This document shows, piece by piece, positions 1 through 10,879 of a stretch of DNA of 53,575 bases (the stretch's first letter is position 1; every line of letters starts with the position of its first letter). The translations under genes were made by a program, and so were the position numbers. The notes beneath the pieces were generated by a model, which searched no databases, had not been told where the DNA came from, and was given only the letters and a program-made list of their open reading frames with translations. The DNA comes from an uncultured Oscillospiraceae bacterium (GTDB lineage: Bacteria; Bacillota; Clostridia; Oscillospirales; Oscillospiraceae): NCBI GenBank assembly GCA_934591745.1, contig CAKTPQ010000009.1, positions 1 to 53,575 on the forward strand, in the 5' to 3' direction.

Positions 1-2703
<2,703 letters not shown>

Positions 2704-2721
2704 GCCGGCCTGAACCGCATA

Positions 2722-2756
2722 AAAGTACCCCTCCGCCCAAAGCGGAGGGGTACTTT
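2722..2756 (+). terminator. Rho-independent terminator after rpoC
   Basis: Perfect 15-bp stem (AAAGTACCCCTCCGC with its complement) around the loop 2737-2741, with a short T tract on the 3' arm. It separates the rpo transcription unit from the str genes. Confidence 0.85.
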
Positions 2757-2821
2757 CGTGAAAACGCCGTATTTTCACAGGAAAATTCAGTGAACTACAC
2801 AAATTTTTGTGGCGTTTCCAC

Positions 2822-2850
2822 TTGACGCGTTCTGCGCCCTATGCTATAAT
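2822..2850 (+). promoter_or_regulatory. Sigma-A promoter for the str operon
   Basis: TTGACG (2822-2827), a 17-base spacer, then a perfect TATAAT (2845-2850). It lies between the rpoC terminator and the L7Ae-like gene and is the obvious start for ybxF-rpsL-rpsG-fusA. Confidence 0.85.
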
Positions 2851-2909
2851 TTCAAATTGCGCGGGATCGCCCGCGGGATTTGTTATGCCATGACAGGAGG
2901 AGAACATCC

Positions 2910-3155
2910 GTGGCCGGAGAGCTGACTGCAAGGGAAAAAGTAGTGGGCTTGAAGCAGACACGGAGGGCCGTCTCACAGGGCAGTGCCAGACGTGTGTATC
3001 TGGCCTGCGACGCCGACCCCGCCCTGACAGAGCCGCTGCTGACGCTGTGCCGGGAGCGCGGCGTGGAGGCGGACTGCTCCCTGACCATGCAGCAGCTGGG
3101 CCGAGCCTGCGGCATCGCCGTGCCGGCCTCCGCCGTTGCCATCGTGGCACAATGA
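2910..3155 (+). CDS. rplGB: L7Ae/L30e-family putative ribosomal protein (YbxF-like)
   Basis: An 81-residue RNA-binding protein of the L7Ae/L30e/Gadd45 superfamily. In Bacillus, YbxF binds kink-turn RNA and associates with ribosomes. I chose the GTG start at 2910 because AGGAGG ends about 9 bases before it; the frame is open upstream to a TTG at 2880 with no ribosome binding site. Visible family features are the early KVVGLKQTRRAV helix, the RVYLACDAD strand, the CRERGVEAD turn and the GRACGI helix near the C-terminus. Position between rpoC and rpsL matches ybxF exactly. The family is divergent in sequence, so the call rests on both sequence pattern and gene order. Confidence 0.88.
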   Translation: MAGELTAREKVVGLKQTRRAVSQGSARRVYLACDADPALTEPLLTLCRERGVEADCSLTMQQLGRACGIAVPASAVAIVAQ

Positions 3156-3238
3156 GTTTCCAGCCGGAATAAACTCTGTTTGTTCCGTGGAAAATATAGG
3201 GAAACATCCCAAGAAATTTTCGAGAAAGGAGAAACCAA

Positions 3239-3655
3239 ATGCCTACTTTTAACCAGCTGGTCAAGCAGGGCCGGAAGAAGAGCACCTACAAGTCCAATTC
3301 TCCCGCTATGCAGAAGGGCCTGAACACGCTGAAGAACAAGGAGACTGACCTCAGCTCCCCTCAGAAGCGCGGCGTCTGCACTGCCGTCAGAACTGCGACC
3401 CCCAAGAAGCCCAACTCCGCTCTGCGTAAGATCGCCCGTGTGCGTCTGACCAACGGCTACGAGGTCACCGCTTACATCCCCGGCGTGGGCCACTCCCTGC
3501 AGGAGCACTCCGTCGTCATGATCCGCGGTGGCCGTGTCAAGGACCTCCCCGGTGTCCGTTACCACATCATCCGCGGTACTCTGGATACCCAGGGCGTCTC
3601 CGGTCGTATGCAGGCTCGCTCCAAGTACGGCGCAAAGCGTCCGAAGAGCAAGTAA
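3239..3655 (+). CDS. rpsL: 30S ribosomal protein S12
   Basis: Decoding-centre protein of the small subunit, 138 residues. It is the long Gram-positive form, with an extra N-terminal segment compared with E. coli. The conserved [15 protein letters not shown] block places the streptomycin-determining lysine at residue 56, and lysine is present there, which is the wild-type susceptible state. The second conserved loop, [14 protein letters not shown], contains the aspartate that some bacteria methylthiolate. The ATG at 3239 is preceded by GAAAGGAG. Codon choice is biased to CGT, GCT and GGT, as in tuf, indicating high expression. Confidence 0.99.
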   Translation: MPTFNQLVKQGRKKSTYKSNSPAMQKGLNTLKNKETDLSSPQKRGVCTAVRTATPKKPNSALRKIARVRLTNGYEVTAYIPGVGHSLQEHSVVMIRGGRVKDLPGVRYHIIRGTLDTQGVSGRMQARSKYGAKRPKSK

Positions 3656-3726
3656 GACTTGCATCATGAGCTTTGCCGAAAAGGTTTCTTATATTCTATA
3701 TAATATAATTACCTCTTTGGCAGGCC

Positions 3727-3756
3727 GTACAACAGCCTTCGCAAGCTGTTGAGTAC
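3727..3756 (+). promoter_or_regulatory. Hairpin in the rpsL-rpsG spacer
   Basis: CAACAGC (3730-3736) pairs with GCTGTTG (3745-3751); the flanking GTA and TAC can extend it past a two-base bulge. It sits just before the rpsG ribosome binding site in a 137-base gap that also contains AT-rich TATATAATATAAT-like sequence (about 3690-3710). In E. coli, S7 represses translation through RNA in this same gap, so a regulatory role is plausible. That link is inference. Confidence 0.35.
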
Positions 3757-3792
3757 CTGTGAAATCATATTTTTATGAAGGAGGGAAGCATA

Positions 3793-4263
3793 GTGCCCAG
3801 AAGAGGTAATGTTCCCAAGAGAGAGATCTTGCCCGATCCTATGTACAACTCCGTGCTGGTGACCAAGCTGGTCAACAGCATCATGTTGGACGGTAAAAAG
3901 GGCGTCGCTCAGAAGGTCGTCTACGGTGCCTTTGATATCATCAAGGATAAGACCGAGAAGGATCCTCTGGAAGTGTTTACCCAGGCTATGGAGAACATCA
4001 TGCCCAGCCTGGAAGTCAAGGCCCGCCGTGTCGGCGGCGCCACCTATCAGGTCCCCATGGAGGTCCGCCCCGCCCGTCGTCAGACCCTGGGTCTGCGCTG
4101 GCTGACGGCCTACTCCCGCGCCCGCGGTGAGCGTACCATGGCCGAGCGCCTGGCAGGCGAGATCATGGATGCCGCCAACAACACCGGCAGCGCCGTGAAG
4201 AAGCGCGAGGATACCCACAAGATGGCCGAATCCAACAAGGCATTCGCCCACTTCCGCTGGTGA
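3793..4263 (+). CDS. rpsG: 30S ribosomal protein S7
   Basis: Primary binding protein of the 16S rRNA 3' domain, 156 residues, the usual length. The start is the GTG at 3793, with AAGGAGGG ending eight bases upstream; the in-frame ATG at 3775 overlaps that ribosome binding site and would add six unconserved residues. Family hallmarks are [19 protein letters not shown] at the N-terminus, [17 protein letters not shown], and [19 protein letters not shown]. It is the second ribosomal gene of the str operon and is followed 36 bases later by fusA. Confidence 0.99.
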   Translation: MPRRGNVPKREILPDPMYNSVLVTKLVNSIMLDGKKGVAQKVVYGAFDIIKDKTEKDPLEVFTQAMENIMPSLEVKARRVGGATYQVPMEVRPARRQTLGLRWLTAYSRARGERTMAERLAGEIMDAANNTGSAVKKREDTHKMAESNKAFAHFRW

Positions 4264-4299
4264 TCGCGCCCGCAACTACGATTTAAGAAGGAGAACGGT

Positions 4300-6408
4300 A
4301 TGCCGAGAAAGGTTACACTGGAAAATACGAGAAATATCGGCATCATGGCCCACATTGATGCAGGAAAGACCACTACGACAGAGCGCATTCTGTACTACAC
4401 GGGTGTGAACTACAAGTTGGGCGAGACGCACGAGGGCACCGCGACCATGGACTGGATGGAGCAGGAGCAGGAGCGTGGTATCACCATCACCTCCGCCGCT
4501 ACCACCTGCTACTGGAAGGGTTCCAAGGATCAGTTCCCCCAGACGCGCATCAACATCATCGACACCCCGGGCCACGTGGACTTTACTGTGGAGGTGGAAC
4601 GTTCTCTGCGCGTGCTGGACGGTTCCGTCACCGTGATGTGCGCCAAGGGCGGCGTGGAGCCGCAGTCCGAGACGGTGTGGCGTCAGGCCGATCACTACCA
4701 TGTCCCCCGGATGATCTACGTCAACAAGATGGATATCACCGGCGCGGATTTCTATCACGTGCTGGACATGGTGCATGACCGCCTGAAGGCCAACGCCGTC
4801 CCCATCCAGCTTCCCATCGGGAAGGAGGATACCTTCAAGGGTATCATCGACCTGGTGGAGATGGACGCCGATATCTATTACGATCAGCTGGGTAAGGATA
4901 TGCGTGTCGAGCCTATCCCCGAGGATATGGTCGACATCGCCAACGAGTACCGCGAGAAGCTGCTGGATGCCGTGTCCATGTTCGACGACGAGATCATGGA
5001 GCTGTATCTGGAGGGGAAGGAGATCCCCACCAGCAAGATCCGTACCGCCATCCGCAAGGCTACCTGCGCCGTGGAAATGGTGCCCGTGACCTGCGGCTCC
5101 AGCTATCGCAATAAGGGCGTGCAGAAGCTGCTGGACGCCATCGTGGACTACATGCCCGCACCCACCGACGTCCCGGCTATCAAGGGCGTCAACCCCAAGA
5201 CCGACGAGGAGGAGGAGCGCAAGTCCTCTGACGAGGAGCCCTTCGCCGCGCTGGCTTTCAAGATCATGACCGACCCCTATGTGGGCCGTCTGAGCTTCTT
5301 CCGCGTGTACTCCGGTACACTGACCACGGGCTCCTCCGTCCTCAATGCCACCAAGGGCAAGCGCGAGCGTATGGGCCGCATCCTGCAGATGCACGCCAAT
5401 CACCGCGAGGACATCGAGTCCGTCTACTCCGGCGACATCGCTGCCGTGGTGGGTCTGAAGAACACCACCACCGGCGACACGCTGTGCGATGAGAAGAACC
5501 CCATCATCCTGGAGTCCATGGAGTTCCCCGAGCCTGTGATCCGCGTGGCCATCGAGCCCAAGACCAAGGCCGGTCAGGAGAAGATGGGCGTCGCCCTGGC
5601 CAAGCTGGCCGAGGAGGATCCCACCTTCCGCACCTACACGGACGAGGAGACGGGGCAGACCATCATCGCCGGCATGGGCGAGCTGCATCTGGAGATCATC
5701 GTGGACCGTCTGCTCCGCGAGTTCAAGGTGGAGGCCAACGTGGGCGCACCTCAGGTGGCCTACAAGGAGACCATCCGCAAGGCCGTGGATCAAGAGACCA
5801 AGTATGCCCGCCAGTCCGGCGGTAAGGGCCAGTACGGCCATGTCAAGATCCATGTCGAGCCCAATGAGTCCGGCAAGGGCTATGAGTTCGAGAACAAGGT
5901 GGTGGGCGGCGCCATCCCCAAGGAGTATATCCCGGCCATCGATGCCGGTATCCAGGGCGCTATGCTGGCCGGCGTTGTGGCGGGTTATCCCGTCGTGGAT
6001 GTGAAGGTCACGCTGTACGACGGCTCCTACCACGAGGTGGACTCCTCCGAGATGGCGTTCAAGATCGCCGGCTCCATGGCCTTCAAGGAGGCTATGCGCA
6101 AGGCCGATCCCACGCTGCTGGAGCCCATCATGAAGGTCTGCGTCATCGTACCCGACGAGTATATGGGCGATGTCATCGGCGACCTGAATGCGCGCCGCGG
6201 CCAGATCCAGGGCTACGAGATGCGTTCCGGCGCCCAGCAGATCGACGCTTTCGTGCCTCTGGCGGAGATGTTCGGCTATGCAACTGACCTGCGTTCCCGT
6301 ACACAGGGCCGCGGCCAGTACACCATGGAGCCCAGTCACTACATCGAGCTGCCCAAGAGCCTGCAGGAGAAGCTGATCAGCAAGCGTACCGGACGGGAAA
6401 ATTTCTAA
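4300..6408 (+). CDS. fusA: Elongation factor G
   Basis: Translocation GTPase, 702 residues. The G1 motif [15 protein letters not shown] is at residues about 17-31, G3 is DTPGHVDFT, and G4 is [10 protein letters not shown]. Domain IV is recognisable by [11 protein letters not shown] and domain V by [15 protein letters not shown]. The AAGAAGGAG ribosome binding site precedes the ATG. Only one EF-G gene is visible in the window and no TetM-type paralogue. The complete opposite strand of this gene is open for 687 codons, which is a composition artefact. Confidence 0.99.
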   Translation: MPRKVTLENTRNIGIMAHIDAGKTTTTERILYYTGVNYKLGETHEGTATMDWMEQEQERGITITSAATTCYWKGSKDQFPQTRINIIDTPGHVDFTVEVERSLRVLDGSVTVMCAKGGVEPQSETVWRQADHYHVPRMIYVNKMDITGADFYHVLDMVHDRLKANAVPIQLPIGKEDTFKGIIDLVEMDADIYYDQLGKDMRVEPIPEDMVDIANEYREKLLDAVSMFDDEIMELYLEGKEIPTSKIRTAIRKATCAVEMVPVTCGSSYRNKGVQKLLDAIVDYMPAPTDVPAIKGVNPKTDEEEERKSSDEEPFAALAFKIMTDPYVGRLSFFRVYSGTLTTGSSVLNATKGKRERMGRILQMHANHREDIESVYSGDIAAVVGLKNTTTGDTLCDEKNPIILESMEFPEPVIRVAIEPKTKAGQEKMGVALAKLAEEDPTFRTYTDEETGQTIIAGMGELHLEIIVDRLLREFKVEANVGAPQVAYKETIRKAVDQETKYARQSGGKGQYGHVKIHVEPNESGKGYEFENKVVGGAIPKEYIPAIDAGIQGAMLAGVVAGYPVVDVKVTLYDGSYHEVDSSEMAFKIAGSMAFKEAMRKADPTLLEPIMKVCVIVPDEYMGDVIGDLNARRGQIQGYEMRSGAQQIDAFVPLAEMFGYATDLRSRTQGRGQYTMEPSHYIELPKSLQEKLISKRTGRENF

Positions 6409-6423
6409 AACCGTAATTTACGA

Positions 6424-6452
6424 TTGATTTTCCCACGCAAATACTGTAAAAT
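6424..6452 (+). promoter_or_regulatory. Promoter for tuf
   Basis: TTGATT (6424-6429), 17-base spacer ending in TG, then TAAAAT (6447-6452). It lies in the 109-base gap between fusA and tuf and would let EF-Tu be made in excess of the rest of the operon. A small inverted repeat CGTAATTTACG (6412-6422) sits just upstream. Confidence 0.65.
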
Positions 6453-6517
6453 GGCAGTGTTAGACTGTTACCGCTGCCCAACACATGATACAAAACTGTT
6501 AAGGAGGATCATTTCAA

Positions 6518-7720
6518 ATGGCTAAGCAGAAATTTGAAAGAACGAAACCCCATGTCAACATCGGCACCATCGGCCACATCGACCATGGTAAGACCACTCT
6601 GACCGCGGCTATCACCAAGTATCTGGCGATGAAGGGCGGCGCTGAGTACACCGACTATTCTTCCATCGATAAGGCTCCCGAGGAGCGCGAGCGTGGTATC
6701 ACCATCAACACCGCTCACGTCGAGTATGAGACCGCGGCTCGTCACTATGCCCACGTCGACTGCCCGGGCCACGCCGACTATATCAAGAACATGATCACCG
6801 GTGCTGCCCAGATGGATGGCGCTATCCTGGTCATCGCTGCCTCCGACGGCCCCATGGCTCAGACTCGTGAGCACCTGCTGCTGGCCCGTCAGGTGAACGT
6901 GCCCTCCGTGCTGGTCTTCCTGAACAAGTGCGACCAGGTCGACGATGAGGAGCTGCTGGAGCTGGTCGAGATGGAAGTCCGCGAGCTGCTGGACTTCTAC
7001 GGCTTCCCTGGCGACGACACCCCCATCATCCGTGGCTCCGCTCTGAACGCTCTGGTTTCCGAGTCCACCGATCCCGACGCTCCCGAGTATGCCTGCATCA
7101 AGGAGCTGATGGACGCTGTTGACAGCTGGATCCCCACCCCCGACCGCAAGGAGGATATGCCCTTCCTGATGCCCGTCGAGGACGTGTTCACCATCTCCGG
7201 CCGTGGTACCGTTGCTACCGGCCGTGTGGAGCGTGGTAAGCTGAACCTGAACGAGAAGGTCGAGATCGTCGGTCTGTCCGATGAGAAGCGCGAGACCACC
7301 GTTACCGGTATCGAGATGTTCCACAAGCTGCTGGACTACGCTGAGGCCGGCGACAACATCGGCGCTCTGCTGCGTGGTGTTGCCAAGACCGAGATCGAGC
7401 GCGGCCAGGTTCTGTCCAAGCCCGGTTCCATCCATCCCCACACCAAGTTCACCGGTCAGGTCTACGTTCTGACCAAGGACGAGGGCGGCCGTCATACCCC
7501 CTTCTTCAACAACTATCGTCCCCAGTTCTACTTCCGTACCACCGACGTGACCGGCGTCATCACTCTGCCCGAGGGCGTTGAGATGTGCATGCCCGGCGAT
7601 AACGTCGACATGAACGTGGAGCTGATTACCCCCATCGCTATCGAGAACGGACTGCGTTTCGCTATCCGTGAGGGTGGCCGTACCGTCGGTTCCGGCGTCG
7701 TTATCGGCATCGAGGAGTAA
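6518..7720 (+). CDS. tuf: Elongation factor Tu
   Basis: GTPase that delivers aminoacyl-tRNA to the ribosome, 400 residues. G1 is [10 protein letters not shown], the switch region shows [19 protein letters not shown]3 is [12 protein letters not shown] and G4 is NKCDQVDD. Domain 2 starts near [27 protein letters not shown] precedes the ATG. Codons are strongly skewed to CGT, GGT and GCT, unlike most neighbours that use CGG and GGC, which fits very high expression. It ends the str operon; a strong terminator follows. Confidence 0.99.
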   Translation: MAKQKFERTKPHVNIGTIGHIDHGKTTLTAAITKYLAMKGGAEYTDYSSIDKAPEERERGITINTAHVEYETAARHYAHVDCPGHADYIKNMITGAAQMDGAILVIAASDGPMAQTREHLLLARQVNVPSVLVFLNKCDQVDDEELLELVEMEVRELLDFYGFPGDDTPIIRGSALNALVSESTDPDAPEYACIKELMDAVDSWIPTPDRKEDMPFLMPVEDVFTISGRGTVATGRVERGKLNLNEKVEIVGLSDEKRETTVTGIEMFHKLLDYAEAGDNIGALLRGVAKTEIERGQVLSKPGSIHPHTKFTGQVYVLTKDEGGRHTPFFNNYRPQFYFRTTDVTGVITLPEGVEMCMPGDNVDMNVELITPIAIENGLRFAIREGGRTVGSGVVIGIEE

Positions 7721-7750
7721 TTCCTACCGAAGGAACGGATCAGATGATCT

Positions 7751-7786
7751 AAAAAGGGAGACACGCGCAAGCGTGTCTCCCTTTTT
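7751..7786 (+). terminator. Rho-independent terminator after tuf
   Basis: Perfect 16-bp stem AAAAAGGGAGACACGC with its complement around a GCAA tetraloop, ending in five T. Confidence 0.95.
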
Positions 7787-7813
7787 GCATGTCAGAGGGA
7801 GGCTTTCGATGTG

Positions 7814-7850
7814 CGGGAAGAGCCGCGCACAGCGTGCGCGGCTCTTCCCG
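7814..7850. repeat. 16-bp perfect inverted repeat without a T tract
   Basis: CGGGAAGAGCCGCGCA (7814-7829) and its exact complement (7835-7850) around a five-base loop. There is no run of T on either strand, so it is not a classical terminator for tuf or for the convergent lipoprotein gene. It may be a secondary stop structure or an RNA-processing site. About 95 bases with nothing recognisable follow before the convergent gene. Confidence 0.6.
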
Positions 7851-7946
7851 TGTGAAGCTCTGCTGCTGCGGATGTGCTTGCCATGCGTGTTCCGGCTGCA
7901 AAGAAAAACTCTTTACAGTGCTTGCAGTAAAATGCACAAGTGTGTC

Positions 7947-8420
7947 TTACCCGCGTTCCGGAAAGGCCAGCGCGGTCTGGAAGCCGTTTTCACCGGTGGC
8001 GATGATGTCGCCGCCTACCAACCGGTCGCCGCAGAGGAACAGGTTGGCCTGCACCCCGTCAGGCATCTCCGGGTAGTTGGTGACAGTGTAGGTGAAGCGG
8101 CGGACGGTCTGACCGGCGCAGTCGCCGAAGGGCAGGCCCTGTTTTTCCTGGAGCTTCAGGTAGTCGCCCCACTGGGGCTTCAGATCCTCCGGAAGCTGAA
8201 GATCCAGCGTTTCCACCGGTTCCTGCGATACCTGCCAGCCCAGGCCTTGCAGGTAGGCCACACGCTGGTCGTTGGTGGCAAGGGAAATCTCTTCACGGGG
8301 CGTGCTGCTGTGGAAGCAGCCGGCCAGCAGCAGGGTCATGCCGGTGACAAGCACCAGCGCGGCAGCGGTCAGCAGGAGCTTCCGGCGTGTAAAGCGCATA
8401 TGAATGACGTACAAGCTCAT
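7947..8420 (-). CDS. DUF4830-type lipoprotein
   Basis: A 157-residue predicted lipoprotein. A positively charged n-region (MRFTRRKLLL), a hydrophobic stretch and the lipobox LLLAGC give export and lipid attachment. The mature part carries the pattern I associate with DUF4830: NDQRVAYLQGLGWQV, a central LPEDLKPQWGDYLKLQ helix, VRRFTYTVTNYPEMPDGV and a final LVGGDI strand. Function of the family is unknown. The start is uncertain: GAGAGGTG sits only two bases before the ATG at 8420, and a second in-frame ATG at 8399 has no ribosome binding site. It is convergent with tuf and divergent from the pseudouridine synthase. Confidence 0.75.
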   Translation of the reverse strand: MSLYVIHMRFTRRKLLLTAAALVLVTGMTLLLAGCFHSSTPREEISLATNDQRVAYLQGLGWQVSQEPVETLDLQLPEDLKPQWGDYLKLQEKQGLPFGDCAGQTVRRFTYTVTNYPEMPDGVQANLFLCGDRLVGGDIIATGENGFQTALAFPERG

Positions 8421-8441
8421 CACCTCTCAACAATTTTATAT

Positions 8442-8469
8442 TTGTATTTCAGCGGGAATATGCTACAAT
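8442..8469 (+). promoter_or_regulatory. Promoter for the pseudouridine synthase gene
   Basis: TTGTAT (8442-8447), 16-base spacer, TACAAT (8464-8469). On the opposite strand the same bases offer a TTGTAG and a TACAAA, so the divergent lipoprotein promoter may overlap face to face. Confidence 0.5.
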
Positions 8470-8497
8470 CAGAAAATGACGGAGAGGGGGCGGCGGC

Positions 8498-9211
8498 ATG
8501 GAGCGTCTGGACAAGGTGCTGGCCAGCACAGGCCGGTGGTCGCGGCGGGAGGTGAAGACGCTGGTGCGGCAGGGGCAGGTGCGGGTCAACGGCGCGGCGG
8601 CATCCTCCGCCGAGGAGAAGGTGGATCCGGAGACGGCGGTCATCCTCGTGGGCGGCGCGCCGGTGCGGCTGCAAACATTCACCTATGTGATGCTGCACAA
8701 GCCGGCAGGGGTGCTGTCCGCCACCGAGGACCGGCGGCAGGAGACGGTGCTGGGGCTGCTGCCTCAGGAGCTGCGGCGGCGGGGTCTGTCGCCGGTGGGG
8801 CGGCTGGACAAGGACACGGAGGGCCTGCTGCTCCTGACGGACGATGGGGAGCTGGCCCACCGGCTGCTGAGCCCCAGGAATCACGTGGACAAGCGGTACT
8901 ATGCCCGGGTGGACGGGCCGCTGGGCCAGGCGGACGCGGCGGCCTTCGCGGCAGGCATGACGCTGGGCGACGGGCTGGAATGCCTGCCGGCGGAGCTGGA
9001 GCTGCTGGGGCCGGGAGAGTGCATCGTGACGCTGCGGGAGGGAAAATTCCACCAGGTGAAGCGGATGCTGGCGGCTCGCGGCGCGCCGGTGCTGTACCTG
9101 AAGCGGCTGTCCATGGGGCCGCTGGTACTGGACGGAACACTGGCGCCCGGCGCGTTCCGGGAACTGACGGCGGCGGAGACGGCGGCGCTGCGGGCTGTGG
9201 CCAGATTGTGA
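8498..9211 (+). CDS. RsuA/RluB-family ribosomal pseudouridine synthase
   Basis: A 237-residue enzyme that converts uridine to pseudouridine in rRNA. An S4-type RNA-binding domain occupies about residues 1-60 (RLDKVLASTGRWSRREVKTL). The catalytic domain begins near YVMLHKPAGVLS and contains the diagnostic GRLDKDTEGLLLLTDDGEL, whose aspartate is the nucleophile of the family. The later FHQVKRMLAARG motif is also typical. GGAGAGGGGG lies before the ATG. The family cannot be split into RsuA (16S) and RluB (23S) by eye, so I give no symbol. Confidence 0.93.
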   Translation: MERLDKVLASTGRWSRREVKTLVRQGQVRVNGAAASSAEEKVDPETAVILVGGAPVRLQTFTYVMLHKPAGVLSATEDRRQETVLGLLPQELRRRGLSPVGRLDKDTEGLLLLTDDGELAHRLLSPRNHVDKRYYARVDGPLGQADAAAFAAGMTLGDGLECLPAELELLGPGECIVTLREGKFHQVKRMLAARGAPVLYLKRLSMGPLVLDGTLAPGAFRELTAAETAALRAVARL

Positions 9212-9225
9212 TTTTTTCGACAGAA

Positions 9226-9254
9226 CCACAAAAAACACGACATATTTTTTGTGG
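9226..9254 (+). terminator. AT-rich inverted repeat after the pseudouridine synthase
   Basis: CCACAAAAAA (9226-9235) and TTTTTTGTGG (9245-9254) form a 10-bp weak stem with a nine-base loop, 14 bases after the stop codon. It could be a weak terminator; the stem is mostly A-T, so it may also be a protein-binding site upstream of the next promoter. Confidence 0.4.
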
Positions 9255-9271
9255 AAAAGAGAAAAAAATAC

Positions 9272-9300
9272 TTGCAAAATCGTCATAGTGACGATATAAT
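9272..9300 (+). promoter_or_regulatory. Promoter of the CdaR-like gene with a dyad filling the spacer
   Basis: TTGCAA (9272-9277) and TATAAT (9295-9300) are 17 bases apart. The spacer holds a perfect inverted repeat ATCGTCAtagTGACGAT (9279-9295). A protein bound here would sit directly between -35 and -10. See findings. Confidence 0.85.
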
Positions 9301-9362
9301 AGGAGCATCGGCTTGACAGATTGCACAAAATACCTACGCGAGGTTCGCAGGAGGAAGTCGTT

Positions 9363-10457
9363 ATGTCGGGAAGAATTTTTCAGAATGTGGTACTGCAATT
9401 CAAGGAGACGACGGATCGCACCATCGGCGTCATCGACGCAGACGGCACGGTGATCGCCTGCAGCGAGCTGACGGGTATCGGCAAGAAGTGGACCAAGTAT
9501 GTGGAGCCGATCGCCGCGGCGGAGGGTGCCTGCATCACGCTGGAGGGCCGGACGTTCAAGGCGCTGCCCAGTTGGGGCACCCATTTTGACTACGCGGTGT
9601 TTGCCAGCGGCGACGACAGCATGAGCCGCACCGTGTGCGCCATGGCCGCCGTGTCCCTCAATGCCGCCAAGAGCTACTACGAGGAGAAGCACGACAAGGG
9701 CTCCTTCATCAAGAATATTATTTCGGACAACATTCTTATCAGCGACATCTATATGCGGGCCAAGGAGCTGCATGTGGCGGCGGAGACGGCCCGGGGCGTG
9801 TTTGTCATCCGGCCTGTGGATGACCGACTGGAGACGGTGCCCGTGGACGTGATCCAGGGGCTGTTTCCCGACCGGCAGAATGACTTTGTCATCAGCGTGG
9901 GCGAGCAGGATGTGGCCCTGATCCATCAGATGGACGAGAACGCCGGCGCCAAGGAACTGGAGGCGGTGGCTCAGCGCATCGAGGAGGCCCTGCGGGTGGA
10001 CGGCGAGAGCTGTGTGTTCGTGGGCATCGGTACGCTGGCGCTGCACCTGCGGGATCTGGCCAAGAGCTACAAGGAGGCGCAGATCGCCATTGAGGTGGGC
10101 AAGGTCTTTGACACCGAGCGCTACGTCATCAACTACGAAAATCTGGGCATCGGGCGCCTAATCTATCAGCTGCCCACCACCCTGTGCGAGATGTTTTTGC
10201 AGGAGGTTTTCAAGAAGAATCCCATCGACGCACTGGATCAGGAGACGCTGTTCACCATCTACAAGTTCTTTGAGAACAACCTGAACGTATCGGAGACAGC
10301 GCGGAAGCTGTTCGTCCACCGGAACACGCTGGTGTATCGGCTGGAGAAGATCAAGAAGCTGACGGGTCTGGATCTGCGGGAATTTGACGATGCCATCACC
10401 TTTAAGGTGGCGCTGATGGTCAAGAAGTATCTGACCAGCCGCGGCATCGACGCGTAA
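9363..10457 (+). CDS. CdaR/PucR-type transcriptional regulator
   Basis: A 364-residue regulator. The N-terminal about 130 residues resemble a small-molecule sensing module (IGVIDADGTVIACSELTGIG). The middle has a CdaR-type degenerate GGDEF-like region (FVGIGTLALHLRDLAKSYKEAQIAI). The C-terminus is the PucR-type helix-turn-helix: FFENNLNVSETARKLFVHRN followed by TLVYRLEKIKKLTGLD. The start is the ATG at 9363 with CAGGAGGAAG before it; the upstream frame to 9321 is open but lacks a ribosome binding site. The gene is monocistronic, between its own promoter and a strong terminator, with no catabolic operon next to it. Its ligand and targets cannot be read from the sequence. Confidence 0.85.
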   Translation: MSGRIFQNVVLQFKETTDRTIGVIDADGTVIACSELTGIGKKWTKYVEPIAAAEGACITLEGRTFKALPSWGTHFDYAVFASGDDSMSRTVCAMAAVSLNAAKSYYEEKHDKGSFIKNIISDNILISDIYMRAKELHVAAETARGVFVIRPVDDRLETVPVDVIQGLFPDRQNDFVISVGEQDVALIHQMDENAGAKELEAVAQRIEEALRVDGESCVFVGIGTLALHLRDLAKSYKEAQIAIEVGKVFDTERYVINYENLGIGRLIYQLPTTLCEMFLQEVFKKNPIDALDQETLFTIYKFFENNLNVSETARKLFVHRNTLVYRLEKIKKLTGLDLREFDDAITFKVALMVKKYLTSRGIDA

Positions 10458-10474
10458 GGACAATAAGTGTACAT

Positions 10475-10515
10475 AAAAAAACCGACATCCGCATGCTGCG
10501 GATGTCGGTTTTTTT
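10475..10515 (+). terminator. Rho-independent terminator
   Basis: A 19-bp perfect stem (10475-10493 with 10497-10515) with a three-base loop and seven T. The symmetric A and T tracts allow it to work for the convergent XRE gene too. Confidence 0.93.
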
Positions 10516-10562
10516 GGCGCGTATTTGTCCCCGGCAGCTGCCGGAAGGATGGATATGTCATA

Positions 10563-10781
10563 TCACACATCGCGTGGCCAATCCAACCCACGGGGCAGGC
10601 CCAGCAGATAGTCGGCGCTGACGTGATAATGCTCACAGAATTTGACAAGATAAGCGATAGGCGGCGTATTATGCCCTGTCTCATACCGGGCGATCTGCAC
10701 CTGATGGTAGCCGATGGCGGCGGCCAATTGCCGCTGGGATTCGTCGTGGTCAATGCGTATGTCGATCATGCGCTGGATCAT
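10563..10781 (-). CDS. XRE-family helix-turn-helix regulator
   Basis: A 72-residue, single-domain DNA-binding protein. The HTH_3 fold is clear: RIDHDESQRQLAAAIGYHQV, then QIARYETGHNTPPIAYLVKF, ending with HVSADYLLGL. There is no sensor domain. GGAGGAGGTG precedes the ATG by seven bases. It is divergent from the zinc-ribbon membrane protein gene, and the gap contains two matching dyads that are its likely operators. Repression of itself and of the neighbour is inferred from this arrangement. Confidence 0.92.
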   Translation of the reverse strand: MIQRMIDIRIDHDESQRQLAAAIGYHQVQIARYETGHNTPPIAYLVKFCEHYHVSADYLLGLPRGLDWPRDV

Positions 10782-10800
10782 GAAACAGCACCTCCTCCGC

Positions 10801-10857
10801 TTGACAGCTTATAACAAATGTGCTATCTTTATTCCGAACGATAGCAAAAGTGCTATC
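10801..10857 (+). promoter_or_regulatory. Promoter and twin operator between the XRE gene and the zinc-ribbon gene
   Basis: The plus-strand promoter is TTGACA (10801-10806), 17 bases, TATCTT (10824-10829). A perfect dyad GATAGCAaaagTGCTATC lies at 10840-10857. A second, imperfect copy TATAACAaatgTGCTATC lies at 10810-10827, inside the promoter spacer. The centres are exactly 30 bases apart, about three helical turns, and both have a four-base centre. A minus-strand TATAAG on the complement of the same region may serve the XRE gene. Confidence 0.75.
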
Positions 10858-10879
10858 AAAAATGAGAGGAGAATACTGT

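Noticed and set aside
8404..9288. A 294-codon plus-strand frame over the pseudouridine synthase
   Set aside because: It is Gly/Ala/Arg low complexity and out of frame with the clearly conserved RsuA/RluB domains.
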